The notes: generated by a model from the letters alone, not told the origin. A stretch of 16,078 nt of DNA from Dinochytrium kinnereticum (GCA_027604005.1 JADGJT010000457.1:1-16078), one strand, 5' to 3'; shown: positions 1 through 10,089, counted from the stretch's first letter. Program-made: numbers and translations.

Positions 1-530
1 GACGTATTATGGGGACGATCATCACTAGGACTAACAACTCACTTCAGTGACTCTCTGTGAGTTCATAGAATCTCACACTTACCAAACAGTGATTGTAAAA
101 CTGATGTACCTTGCCTGTGGATCCAGGCCCGACCTGGCTTTCTCGGTAACCAAACTGGCACGCTTCGCATCGAAACCACTATGACCGCAGAGTTGGTAGC
201 TCTCCATTCTGAGATGGAAGAAGAACAGTGGTTAAGGAAGATCCTTACAGAGTTGGGATATGACCAGGATCGCCCGACAGTTATTCACTGTGACAATGCG
301 GCGACATTCGCGAATGCTCGAGATCCCACTCACTGGGAGAAGACTTGGCATCTGGATACAAAGTACTGCATGGTCCGTGAAGCGGTCGAACGACAGGAGA
401 TTCTTGCACAATACGTTGACACTAGCAAGAACATTGTCGATATCTTTACCAAGGCTGTCCCATTCCAGTTGTTCAGAGGCTTACTCGGTGTATCTCCACT
501 GCCGCCTAGCGAGCCACCTACGTAGGGGGA
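1..530 (+). pseudogene. Ty1/copia retrotransposon pol 3' end, internally deleted
   Basis: This is a decayed end of a copia-type polyprotein. Positions 80-181 read, in one frame, the end of the reverse transcriptase domain (LMYLACGSRPDLAFSVTKL then ARFASKP, the usual copia RPD and LARF motifs). From 181 a different frame reads the RNase H tail: AELVALHSEMEEEQWLRK, then VIHCDNAATF, HLDTKYCMVREAV, YVDTSKNIVDIFTKAVP, stopping at 523-525. In intact copia elements about 70-90 codons carrying the RNase H core lie between these two blocks. Here they abut at about 178-185 with a frame change, so a deletion has joined them. A stop codon at 32-34 interrupts the upstream frame. The stretch is therefore non-functional for transposition. 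The left part of the element lies outside the window. Confidence 0.85.
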
Positions 531-531
531 A

Positions 532-760
532 TGTTAGCTTTTGTCTTTGTTGTCTCTCTTTGTCTATTGTTACTTCATGACTTCGCTTTATTATTGTTGC
601 TATCTTTCTATTGGTTGAGTTTTCCATCCTAGAAGGGATATTTATTGTGTTACTGTGAGATTACTGTTATTCACCAAATCTTACAGAGTCCTTTATTTGT
701 GTGTCCTTTTTGTTGGGCACTTCACACTTGCAGTCTCCCACAGCAGTTGTCACAACGCTT
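532..760 (+). repeat. Probable 3' LTR of the copia remnant (right end uncertain)
   Basis: Directly after the pol stop comes a purine tract (agggggaa, 524-531), then TGTTAGC, the form expected for polypurine tract plus LTR 5' terminus in copia elements. The following 200 or so bases are T-rich and non-coding. No matching 5' LTR is in the window, so the right boundary is a guess from the change in composition; I did not find a terminal CTAACA or a target duplication. Confidence 0.5.
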
Positions 761-1195
761 CCCCAAACGCCAAACAAAAACAACCGTGTTGCGGGGTGCT
801 GTATCACAGGCCTAGACCCGACACCGTTGGTTGGGACAGACATAATAAATTGTCCCTGAATTCTGTCTTTCTGTCTCTGCTGCGCGTGACACATTCTTGG
901 CTGAAGTACGCAGCCAATGGAGTTAACGCACCTTCAGCTTGGGTGTCTTCGTCGATAAGAAAACGGTGTTCAGCGCAATGTCCACTTCGACAGGGTCACA
1001 GGGAGCTAAAGAGGCGGTGTCTGAAAAACTGTCTCCAAACCAACAATGGGATGGACGCAGGCAGCAGCCGCAAACGCGAATATAGTCAGGCGGTCAGGCC
1101 AGTTCCGCTCGACACAAACCATCAAAAAGTCTTTGCCATCGCTTCCATCCTTCACTAACCATCCGACCTTTTGTTCCCCATAAGCTGTCACAGCC
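761..1195. other. Intergenic stretch, putative promoter and 5' UTR of the RS-repeat gene
   Basis: No supported gene. A 167-codon open frame at 655-1158 begins with GTG, spans the LTR junction and resembles nothing. It probably holds the promoter and leader of the gene starting at 1196, whose ATG has a good context (cacagccATG). I see no clear TATA box. Confidence 0.4.
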
Positions 1196-2706
1196 ATGAG
1201 GATTGCCTCTTGGATCAAGCTGGCGCTTGTCGCCATGCTCGCCCTCTCGGTTGTGTTAGTCACTGCTGCACCTGCGCGCGGTCGACCCTCAGGTGGAAGC
1301 CGAGTCGGAAGGAGCAGCAGTCCTAGGGGAAGAAGTCCGACTCCTAGGAGCAGGAGCACCAGTGCCGGCCCGAGAGGTCGACAAGGTCGTCCTGCAACAC
1401 CACCCAGGCGCATCTCTCCATCCAGGGCCGCTGCCGGTGGAGGAATAAGGGTGCGCATCAAGGCTGGTGCCAAGAAGAAGGTGAACTTGGCCCAGAACAA
1501 AGTGAGGCAGGCTGGTAGCCGGATCAAGAACACTGGGAGGGCCGTCGGTGGCCTCCTTAAGAAGACACCCCGTGGACGATCAGACTCAAGGACACCTTTG
1601 CTCAGGAAGTCTTCTTCCAGATCCTCCAGGTCATCGTCAAGATCATCTTCGCGGTCACCATCGCGGTCACCATCGCGGTCACCTTCTCGTGGCCGGTCAT
1701 CCAGCATCCCAGTCATGGGAGGTCGAGGAAGAAGCTCAAGCCCGGCAATTCTCGGTGAACGAACAAAAAAGAATGGTGCCCGTGCTAAACTCAAGGCTGT
1801 TGGGACTGCTGTTCGTGGTGTGGTGGATCGTGCCCCTAAGCCCCCTGGCAAACGCAACTGGGGTAAAGCTGACTCCCCCCGAAGCAAAAACCCACTAAAA
1901 CGAACCGCCAACGCTGTTCGTGGCTTTGTGGACAAGAAGCGAAACCCCAAGCCCGACCCCCTAGCACACCACAAAGACGTTAAGAACCCCGACAGCAAGC
2001 GAGAGAAGTTGAAGAGGGCCGGGAGAAAAGCCGGCGGTTATTTCAAATTGACCCGTGGGGCCAGTGGGTATGACAGCACACATGAAAGACGCCCTGGTGC
2101 AGGTGAACGGACAAGCAGCGGCCCTCAAAGTGCTGGGAAGCAGGCTTTGAGCGCTGCCTCATCTGCTGCTAGTATTGCCAGGAACCCTGAGTCGGCTGCG
2201 GTCAAGTTTGCAGTCAATGGCGTATGTACCTTTTTTGCATCCTCCTTAGTATGCTTCGAATTTTTACTTTCAATTCGGCTTTCCTACTATCTATTACGTC
2301 TCCTTTTGTTGTATTAAATAGTTCCCATAATCTTTATATTGTTCGGCAATGTTATTAGGCTGCAAATGCTGCTTTGCCCAAGTCCTGGAAGAAGGGAGAT
2401 CCAAGGGAACGTATGCATCGCGCGAAGAACGTTCTTCGCCACGCCGTCTTTAAAGATGCTAGCATATCGGGTATAGCTAGCGGAATTATGCAGCAGACTC
2501 GGTCTGGGCAGAGTAAGTAACCATTTCACAGCTGCTTCATTTATTTTTTTTTCTCTCTCGTTTTTGTTTTTGACCGAAAAAGCGTTTAAGCTCATTGGTC
2601 ACTGTTGGGGTGCAATGTTTTTAATGATCATTCCATTGCTACTTTCTCTCATCCAGCACAAAAAAACGAGTACGTTGAGCTTGGCCAAAGTTCGGATTCC
2701 GAGTAA
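1196..2706 (+). CDS. Predicted secreted, very basic Arg/Ser-repeat protein, unrecognised
   Basis: Proposed exons: 1196-2221, 2359-2512 and 2657-2706 (introns GTATGT...TTATTAG and GTAAGT...ATCCAG), giving 409 residues. Without the second splice the protein would stop a few codons later at 2518-2520. Residues 1-25 form a signal peptide (Lys, then a hydrophobic run, ending VTAA). The mature chain is extremely basic. Residues 138-170 are an Arg-Ser block with SPSR repeats, encoded partly by a 12-bp tandem repeat at 1652-1683. A motif like KLKxxGxAVxGxxxK recurs at about residues 103-122, 195-216, 231-250 and 269-288, with a weaker fifth copy (RERMHRAKNVLRHAVFK) in exon 2. The C-terminus is acidic (VELGQSSDSE). 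I do not recognise the family. It is either a secreted cationic protein (effector or cell-wall/nucleic-acid binding) or the signal peptide is really a membrane anchor. It lies beside a copia LTR. Confidence 0.75.
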
Positions 2707-3412
2707 CAACGGTGTATATATATTCGGAAACTACTCCCTCTAAAGAATACTGCAGAAGGAACCATGCAAGGGTTGAAGGATCTTCGTCAACCCGGTGGAC
2801 CAAAGCAGATGCAACTAAATGACGGAGTATGGTGTAAAAGTGCTGTTTTTTTTATTTGTTTTTATTTTGTTTTGGTTTATGTCTTTTCATCTGAATTTTT
2901 TTTTTGCCGTACGAAGTTTGAAATATATGTTTGTTTGTTTATTGTTTTGCTCTATGTCTTTGGAACAATATTTTTTCTGCTGCTTGGAACCGCGTTAAAG
3001 TTCTGGGTAAAGCCCTCCATGTCTCGTTATACCTCAGATGACGAATCTCCACAGCAAAATGCATATCACACCCATGTGACGTGTGTTTCGCCTCCCCGTT
3101 CCTGGGTGTTCCTCACCGCCCCGATGTTGACGCCCCATAAAACTGCAGGCTTGATTGACCTGCTCCGCATTCATCGACTTCTGGCTCATGCAAGGCTATC
3201 TTCTCTGCCGCCATGGTCGAGTTCACCATGATTTGATATCTCTTGATCTACGCCACCACCGCACCCCCGCGCAAGATGGATCCGCAGTGTCAATCTTCCT
3301 GCTTCCTTGTTGGCAGCAAAGTCTGCGTCCGACTCAGTAGCACCTTGAGCATCCACATTCGACAGAAAGTTGACAAATTCTTTTTTCTTCTTGATCGAAG
3401 TGCACCACCAAC
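2707..3412. other. Intergenic stretch: T-rich 3' UTR and leader of the NOL12-like gene
   Basis: The first 300 bases are T-rich with homopolymer runs and look like 3' UTR. An open frame at 2764-3231 starts with ATG, but its middle is Phe/Val/Tyr-rich sequence produced by the T runs, and it matches no family I know. From about 3100 the composition becomes C-rich, compatible with a promoter and 5' leader for the gene at 3413. No supported gene. Confidence 0.45.
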
Positions 3413-4108
3413 ATGGCCAAAGACAGAAAGGCAAAGGGAAAGAAGAAGCAGGTGGAGATGATCACGTACGACGAGAAAACAAGAAAGTGAGTAGAAATGA
3501 AGCTATCTGCAGACCTGGACCGGATCTTCTTCTGCTTTAGCGTTCTCTCGCCTTCCTTGAAATAAATGCCCGTGAGCGTCAGGCTGATCATAAGCGCTTG
3601 ACAGAGAATACCTCACAGGCTTCCACAAGAGAAATGTCGAGCGGAAAAAGAAGTATGAAAAGAGCAAGTTACAGCAGGTCAAAGCAATGAAAACGGAGGC
3701 TCGCAAAGTCAAAGTTTGTAACTTATCAAGTATTAAGACCTCTAACCAATCCCTTCACCAAAGAGAGCATCCAGAAAAGAGTTGATAAAGGGTCACGTTG
3801 AGAAGATTGAGGCCGTTCAGAATTTTGGCAACCTGGGTGGTGGCAGCGACCAGGATGATTCACCCGCTGAGGTGATTGAATCTCAGGAGACGATGGAGTT
3901 TCAAGGACAGGCTGTCACTGTCACCATCAGTTCTGCTGCAAAAAACTGGGATGACGATGAGGAGGAGGAGGAAGATGCGTTGCCGCCAGCTCCGGTACTG
4001 ATGAAGAGCCGTGGGCGGGTGAATATGAGCACAGGGGGTGGATGGGTAAAGAAGCCTAAGGTTTCCGCGAAATCAAGGCCAGCGACAAAGGCTAAAAAGG
4101 GATTCTAA
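3413..4108 (+). CDS. RRP17: Rrp17/NOL12-family nucleolar rRNA-processing protein
   Basis: Proposed exons: 3413-3486, 3605-3713 and 3764-4108; 175 residues. In yeast this family (Rrp17) acts in the nucleolus as a 5'-3' exonuclease for pre-60S rRNA; the animal member is NOL12. The family signature is plain: ITYDEKTRKEYLTGFHKR (residues 17-34, broken by intron 1), then a Lys/Arg-rich helix (about 35-80) and a conserved AVTVTI strand (111-116). An acidic run, DDDEEEEEDA, follows (124-133), then a basic tail ending KAKKGF. The length fits a small fungal member. Intron 2 is 50 nt with a CTAAC branch site (about 3741-3745); I chose the first AG after it because it keeps the frame. The gene is convergent with the MAT1/TFB3 gene. 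Family assignment is firm; activity is inferred. Confidence 0.88.
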
Positions 4109-4636
4109 TGAGTTTATCTCTATCATTTACATATTTCGATGGTGTCTTTGTGCACTAAAGGATCTACGTATTTTACTGGGAAGAAGCGCGAAGAGGTGCT
4201 GTGTAAGCAGTGATCTTTGCTTTCTCTTATTTGGATATCTGTGCAGCGTTTGTGCTGCTTATACACGACTATATTTATTGTACTTTAAATTACTTCCATC
4301 TAAGATCATTTTTACTCTTGATTTTAGAGTAGATTATCGGAATGGGCAGTTGATTTCCATTTAAACCCTGAGATTGTGTTCCATTCGGCTAGGCTTGCTG
4401 TAGCTAATAGGCTAGTGTCGGCTAAGTGAAATGCCTTAGTTTGTGCTAAGGATACGGAGGTAGACACTTATACACCGCATCGATTCGCCCCCACAATAAC
4501 TTTGACAGAGAACAAGAAAACTAATGGATAGTAAGAATGCGAATGGAGAGAACAACGCGTTGACAAACAGTTTGCTATATTACATCTCAATACATTGTGA
4601 AGTTGAAGAGACAGTTATGCAATAACGGGTATATGC
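4109..4636. other. Convergent 3' intergenic region
   Basis: It lies between the stop codons of the NOL12-like gene (+) and the MAT1/TFB3 gene (-) and should hold both 3' UTRs. A perfect 6-bp hairpin (CCTTAG, loop TTTGTG, CTAAGG) lies at 4434-4451, next to three GGCTA words at about 4387-4425. I found no tRNA, no open frame of note and no standard AATAAA signal. Confidence 0.5.
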
Positions 4637-6175
4637 TCAAAAGTTTCTAATACCCTCATCGATTCCCAAGAAAGCAGAGGATATTGCTCGTTCGTAGGTC
4701 CAAGAGGGGAGAAACCCCTCTGCTTTTGCTCTTTTATTTTTATGTGCATCCATGGTCCACCTATCAGAAAATACATTCAGAGGTTAATAAGGTAAACGAC
4801 CGCGGAATAGACCGCGGAATAGACGCAATGAAATCAATGAGCTCGCTTGATTAACAAAAGGTAAGAAAAGTTAAACTCACGGATCGTTATAAACATCCAG
4901 AATCTTGAATTGCACAGGATCTCGATACTCATAATCCATGGGATCGAATGATTCAGGCTCACTGTCCAGATTCATAAATTCGTCATCGTCTAGATCCGGG
5001 AGTCCAGCCAGGGCATCGTCAATGTCGTCATCGTTAACAACTGTGTGAATCCTCTTTTGAATGGAGTCGGCAACGATTTCTTTTACATTCTTATCAGAAG
5101 ATGCCTGAGAAAGTATTATACACATGGGAACTGGAAAAGATAATTACAAACCAATTGATTAATTATGTTTTCTTTTTCGGCTTTCTTTGCTTTCTCTTCT
5201 TCTAGCGCCTTGACCATATAAGCGTCTCTCCGAATCTTCCGTTCCTCTTTCTCCTTCTTCAACCGGTATGACATAACTTTATCTTCATTCATCTAAATAG
5301 ATGTTGAACAATTAAAAAACAGCGACACACAAACGGCATACCTGTTTCGCCAGATTCGACGCTATCAATTCCTTATTCTCGTTACGAAACCGCTCAATGC
5401 GCTCATTGGTAGCTTGAACGTCAACGTCGTTGATCAAATTGTACATAATCTCTTCTACCTCTTCAAGGTAGTCATTGTATTTTCTGAGGTCACCGTTGAA
5501 GTCTTCTATTCGTTTGTTGAAGCTGTTTTGGGCAAATATATGTGAGCTCCATCCGAGGCACTTTAAAAAGATATAGTAGCATAGAAATAAAACGAAAAGT
5601 GAAAACTTACTATTTTCCAACCCTCTTGCGTATTTGAACCTATTCGGTGGGTGTAAGATTCAGTGCAAAGCCCAGTCATCAGAAAAAAAGAAAGAAAAAA
5701 AAGAAAAAAAAAAAGGGGAAAAAAGGAAGAAAAAAGATATGACAAAGAAAGAAAACGATGAGCAGACCTCTTTTTCTACGTATAGATCCTCAAAAGTCTG
5801 AGCCACAAAGTTACTCTTCCTTAATGTCTGCTTGCATATTGGGCAAGGCCCAGGACCTGCCAAAAATAGACGGTTGATGCAGTTCTCACACCTAATAAGA
5901 GGCACCAGAAACCAAAAATGATTAACGTTTATCACAGGTAAAGTTTAGTGGAATATTAGATAGGCTTGATGCAGACGAAGAAATTAAACGAATACTGGCA
6001 GGGCCATGAAAAAAAACCTTCACTATGCCATGACTGAACGGACAATACAAAATACCGACATCTTATGATAGCAAGGACTGACGAGCAGCTTCAGCGAAGG
6101 ATTTAGGTACCGATCCGACTGGCATACCGGACAGCTCTCGTCTGTGAAGCCCGGAATGATCTTTTTGCTCGACAT
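4637..6175 (-). CDS. TFB3: CDK-activating kinase assembly factor MAT1/Tfb3 (TFIIH subunit)
   Basis: Proposed exons in coding order: 6175-6060, 5891-5768, 5639-5611, 5522-5342, 5292-5152, 5104-4881 and 4760-4637; 312 residues, close to human MAT1. MAT1/Tfb3 bridges the Cdk7-cyclin H kinase to core TFIIH in transcription and repair. A C3HC4 RING lies at residues 15-58 (Cys15, Cys18, Cys35, His37, Cys40, Cys43, Cys55, Cys58), followed by TLRKSNFVAQTFEDL and EKEVQIRKRV. The MAT1 core NDYLEEVEEIMYNL, a charged helical region and an acidic linker (DLDDDEF) come next. The last exon encodes YERAISSAFLGI, the C-terminal motif expected for kinase binding. The donor of intron 6 contains an in-frame TGA (ccGTGAGT), so reading without splicing would lose this tail. 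Intron 1 uses a weak GTCGGT donor, chosen because it restores the RING spacing. Intron 2 holds a long pyrimidine tract. Very secure. Confidence 0.93.
4798..4824. repeat. 12-bp tandem duplication in MAT1/TFB3 intron 6
   Basis: The unit gaccgcggaata occurs twice in direct succession (4798-4809 and 4810-4821), followed by gac. It lies inside the 120-nt last intron of the MAT1/TFB3 gene, so it does not alter the protein. Confidence 0.7.
5680..5745. repeat. Purine-rich tract (A/G on plus strand) in MAT1/TFB3 intron 2
   Basis: The plus strand is almost pure A and G over about 65 bases, so the transcript carries a long pyrimidine tract. It explains the low-complexity Phe/Ser frames read through this intron and may vary in length between strains. 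Confidence 0.7.
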
Positions 6176-6949
6176 CTAGTTGGTGGTCTGGTGGCAACTT
6201 GTCGCCAAAAATCAGATAATAACTAATAAATATGTTGTTGCTCATGAGAAGCTGAACGTGCGCCGTCAACCACCACCTTTAATTGGTGTCATTTCTAACG
6301 GGCAGTGGATGGCATTGTCCTTTCAAGAATCTAGCGCTGCATGGCCGTCGTATAAAGTAAAATAGCTCTATGTGTGGTTCGCAGCCGCTGGTTTGATTTA
6401 TCATATGCTAGCGGAAAGAAATATGAATGTATGTGCGCGGATGGCTTATCTGAATGATTTTACTGCACCACTCATACTACTATCGTGTTGTTGTTTTTGA
6501 ACACATTGTCGTTATCCAGCGAGCCCTAGGTAGTCAAATGCCAATACATGGGTTATTTTGCCCAGTAGTGTAAGGCTTCAATAAGGCCTTTCTGCTGTGG
6601 TGGAGAACTTAATCAGTGAACAGCTTATTATTTCTTGTTTTGCAAGAGATAAGGCATTTCAAAGGTTTGAGAAAGAAGCATTGCTCCGAAATATCATTCA
6701 TGTCTGTACGAAAACGCTCGTACTTGATACAACAAAAAGTGTTATTAAACGATAAACAACATCTGTAAACAAAAAGGAATAAAATAAATAACGCGTCTTT
6801 GCTAAGTCACGAATGTAGCAACAAAAGGAACAAATTAAATGCATCTCATAAAAAACCGAAATAATATCATTAGGAATAGTGAGGATAGTAGTTGTGTAAA
6901 GATATAGAAAAGAGATGATAAAAAATATATGGGTATCGGACAGCCAAAA
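6176..6949. other. Intergenic: MFS 3' UTR and MAT1/TFB3 promoter
   Basis: Both neighbours are on the minus strand. The stretch should hold the 3' UTR of the MFS gene (right side) and the upstream region of the MAT1/TFB3 gene (left side). I see only short frames of no recognisable content and no RNA gene. Confidence 0.45.
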
Positions 6950-9481
6950 TTACTCGTCCTCTTCTTCATCATCAAGCCGGAAGTCAACGTCCGCAGGTAC
7001 ATAGAGCGACCCAACATAGATACCAGCCTAAACAATGCAAACAAAAAAGTTTAAACACGACCTACAATCAAAGGAACGCTAACTAAACAAAAGATATCCT
7101 TAAAAACCTACCGAAATCAAAGCCAACAAGTAGAAAAGCAGATGAAAATCAAAAGGTGCAGAGAGGCCGTTCTCTATGCTCCATGAGAATAAATTTCCGG
7201 CAAGAACAGGCCCAACCTAACATAATTTACGGTTACTAAAATCAAGAAATTGAGTTGATGTAGAAATCACTTACCATTCTTCCGAAAGCCCCGAACGCCT
7301 GGGCTACCCCATTAGCGGAGCCCCTAGAATGTGAGGGACAAGCATTCGCAGTCATGATAAAAGCAGAAGTGAAAGCTGAGAGAGACATTAAAGAAAAGGC
7401 AAGGTGTAGCAAAATAAAGTCCAACAACCAAAACGAAAAAAAAAAATCTACCTTGTAAAGACAAGCAAGTCCTGAAAATCTGACAGGCAACAACTACAAG
7501 CCAAGTAATCCACCCAACCTGACCTTCACCAACATGATCTCCAAAGAAAGCCTTGCCGCGCTCATCGTCATCCCCCCACGGAGGCGGAACTGCTCCTCCG
7601 AAAATTCCAACGTTTGGCAACGCCAAAAAAACGGGAATACTGAGGATTACTCCCCAACGGAAAGTTTTCAAGGCGCCAAGCCAAAGCTCCAAGGGCGGGT
7701 AGACAAAAAGCTGATAGACAAAGAGAAAAACTCCTCCAATAGAAAAGACAATTCCCAGGTCCGATGTAGAGAAGTTAAGGCCCCCACGATGAAGGGGCTC
7801 TTTCGCCCACAAAGAGAAAACTTCGTCGTATCTTGAAAATTCGGTAGGATTGGAGCGAATATTTTAGTGTTTACGTTGAGGATAGCAAAAGACAGAACGG
7901 TTACACGGGCAGAAAGAAAAACAAACTCACTGGATGAACAATCCCGATATCAGAGCATACATTACAATTGTCAACGAAATCTTGTTATCCGTCATGAGCT
8001 CCCAGGCAGTCATAGGCCCTTTCCTCTTTTTTTCCTCCCTGGAAGCCACCTCTAAATCCTCATCCCTAGATCCCCCTTCAACCAACAGCAAAGGAGTCCT
8101 CTCATTGGACGGCCCACTATCCTCTGAGGCCCTTGGCGGTAGCGTGGGCTTGCTGAAACCGAGCATCGACGAGATATTTGAAGTCGAAGAAGTGTTGTCA
8201 TTAGCTTCAGAGGTCGGCCACTTCCGCGTTTCTTCAAGAATAAAAACAGAGGCCACGAAGCCGATACCAGAGATAATTCCACCGATAAGACAGGGAATCG
8301 CGTAAGGAAATCTAGCAAACAGCGATCCAGGAGGAAACGTTTCCGGATACTTCTCGTCTACTTGACTCAATAAGCCGCCTACTGCAGGACCAACAACCAA
8401 CCCCACAGCTCTTGCCACACCAAGAACTCCAAATGCTTTTCCTTGATTTGTCTGGTCGGTAATCTCGGACAATGTCGTCTTTGTGATAGACACGATGCCA
8501 TTCAAGCTGCCGCACAAGAACCTCAAAAAGAGAGCAGTCCCAAAGTTTGGAGAAAAACCGAAAAGAATTGTACAGATACAGGAGCCCAGAAGTCCGATAA
8601 GGAGGGACGGCTTACGTCCCCATACATCCGCTGCAATTCCCCATGGATAGGAGAAGATCATTTGTCCGGTCATGTAGGAGGCGAGCATGAAACCACTGTA
8701 CTTCCCCACGTCCTCAGGGGATGGAGCGATTCCAAAGTCTTCCACCATGAAAGCGATGAATGGTAAAAGGACTGTGGTATTGAAGCTGGACAATAGAGAT
8801 GAGAGAGTGTGAAAAGTTAAAAATGTATAGGTTTTCTGCCATGCGCAACTATGCTTAAGGGGTTGTGAATTCACCCTGGGTATACTCGCTCGTTTAAGCA
8901 AAGCAGAAAACAAAAACTCACCTGTTGCAAAACAAAACGGAAGATATGGTCAACGTTTTCAACCACGGCAATGGGGTTGGCGGCCTTGCGGATCTAATAG
9001 AGGAGGCCAGCGTTGATACTTCACCGCTACTACCTCCACCCACAGAGGATTGAGGAGGGATCAAGAATCCCGAAGATGCAGTCCTGCCTCTGGTCATATG
9101 AACTGGACTCATGAGTGGTGTAGAGACGTTCGAGAATTCGGAGACGGAAAAGGATGAATGTGCAGTGTCATCATCCGAGTCTTGTTGCTGCTGATGAGGG
9201 AGGGATGCGAGGGAGGTGTAAGAGGAAGAATTGCGATGGTTTGGGGTTGGTGCAGTGACTTGAGTAGGGCGCAGCAACGATGAGGTGGATGAAGCCGATG
9301 GCGGTGTTGTTAAGGGAAGCGGATTCACAGAATCCATAGGTTGGGATGAGGCAAGGTCACCTACTGGATCAGCGGCGATGGCTGACTGCGTCGTTGAACA
9401 GGGAGGTGATGGCGGCATGGCTTGACCAAATATAACCTCCTCTGTCGAAGACAAGGAGTGCTGAGAAGCCGATGCCCGCAC
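6950..9481 (-). CDS. Major facilitator superfamily transporter, YCR023C/ZIFL-like
   Basis: Proposed exons in coding order: 9481-8922, 8785-7931, 7831-7452, 7375-7275, 7216-7112 and 7027-6950; 692 residues. Residues 1-170 are a Ser/Thr/Pro/Gln-rich tail, probably cytosolic. The first membrane helix crosses intron 1 (PWLKTLTISSVLFCN joined to SFNTTVLLPFIAFMVEDFG). The MFS loop 2-3 signature is GIAADVWGRKP (about 236-246), followed by LLIGLLG and RFLCGSLNG. A charged loop (about 385-450, with RTPLLL) separates the two halves. The second half includes SLWAKEPLHRGGLNFSTSDLG and GSANGVAQAFGAFGRM, and the protein ends DDEEEDE. These features match the fungal YCR023C group and plant ZIFL proteins; the substrate cannot be read from sequence. 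The exon 2 donor (CAGTGAGT) contains an in-frame TGA. Start: the first in-frame ATG; ATG at 9418 is an alternative. Confidence 0.9.
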
Positions 9482-9730
9482 GTGCAGCAGGCTCGTGCGT
9501 GGTGGCAGGAGAGATGGTGGCGATGGGCGATGGACGCTGATGGGGAGACGGCAATGACGGCGTCGGTTGACGGTATCGTCTCGCAGGAGGCGATGGAAGG
9601 AGTGAAGGGAGGAGGGGAGAGAAAAAACGTGCGATAGCCATCAACAATCGATTGGCTGGGATCTCCCGGACAGCCATTCCTGCCATCTAGATACCTACAG
9701 ATGGCAGCAAAGCCACAGCCTGACAATTTC

Positions 9731-9793
9731 TTTATTTTTATTTTTATTTTTATTTTTATTTTTATTTTTATTTTTATTTTTATTTTTATTTTT
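9731..9793. repeat. Microsatellite (TTTTTA)n, about 10 copies
   Basis: Ten A residues are spaced exactly six bases apart (9734 to 9788) in otherwise pure T, giving a 63-bp hexanucleotide repeat with no interruption. It sits about 250 bp upstream of the MFS start codon. Confidence 0.97.
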
Positions 9794-9826
9794 GGCTTCT
9801 TCTTCTTTCTTCTCTCCCCATTTCCA

Positions 9827-9846
9827 CCATTCCATTCCATTCCATT
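9827..9846. repeat. Short (CCATT)4 tandem repeat
   Basis: Four perfect copies of CCATT follow the TTTTTA microsatellite after about 30 bases of pyrimidine-rich sequence. Confidence 0.9.
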
Positions 9847-10089
9847 ATTTTTCATTGCTGCTATTCCGAATTACTGTTGTTATAGACTATCGAATGTTTA
9901 TTTGCTACATATATATTTATAGCAATCCACATAACCAGACATTCGGCCGCAATCAAAGGTGCGTAGCCGCCGGATCCCCCCCCCATTCACAAGCCCTCGT
10001 CACCTTGATACACCGAGAGGTTTTCAGACGCTGTCAAGAGATGGGTGAGATTCTTGCTTTGCAAAACAGAAAAAAAGTTGGGTAGTAAC

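Larger units (their letters stand above)
9482..9986. promoter_or_regulatory. Upstream region of the MFS gene, rich in simple repeats
   Basis: Presumed promoter and 5' leader of the MFS gene, which begins at 9481 on the minus strand. It contains the TTTTTA microsatellite, four CCATT units and a run of nine C at 9976-9984. Several long frames here are only repeat translations. No gene supported. Confidence 0.5.

Noticed and set aside
655..1158. 167-codon plus-strand frame with a hydrophobic start
   Set aside because: It begins at GTG, straddles the LTR boundary and has no family resemblance. Without an ATG near its start it is probably chance.
1006..1998. 330-codon open frame on the minus strand
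   Set aside because: It is the antisense shadow of the RS-repeat gene: Arg/Leu/Asp-rich sequence mirrors the SR codons. It has no domain, and the plus strand has a signal peptide and good splice sites.
2764..3231. 155-codon plus-strand frame with membrane-like segments
   Set aside because: The Phe/Val/Tyr stretches come from T-rich runs in a likely 3' UTR; no motif or splice support.
3186..3434. 82-codon minus-strand frame opposite the NOL12-like start
   Set aside because: It overlaps the first coding exon of the NOL12-like gene antisense and resembles no known protein.
4703..4721. Strong hairpin AGAGGGG/CCCCTCT that looked like a terminator or small RNA stem
   Set aside because: It lies inside the last coding exon of the MAT1/TFB3 gene, so the coding role explains it; no separate RNA signal was seen.
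9361..9855. 164-codon minus-strand frame with a long Lys-Ile repeat
   Set aside because: The repeat is the translation of the (TTTTTA)n microsatellite, and the rest overlaps the first exon of the MFS gene in another frame.
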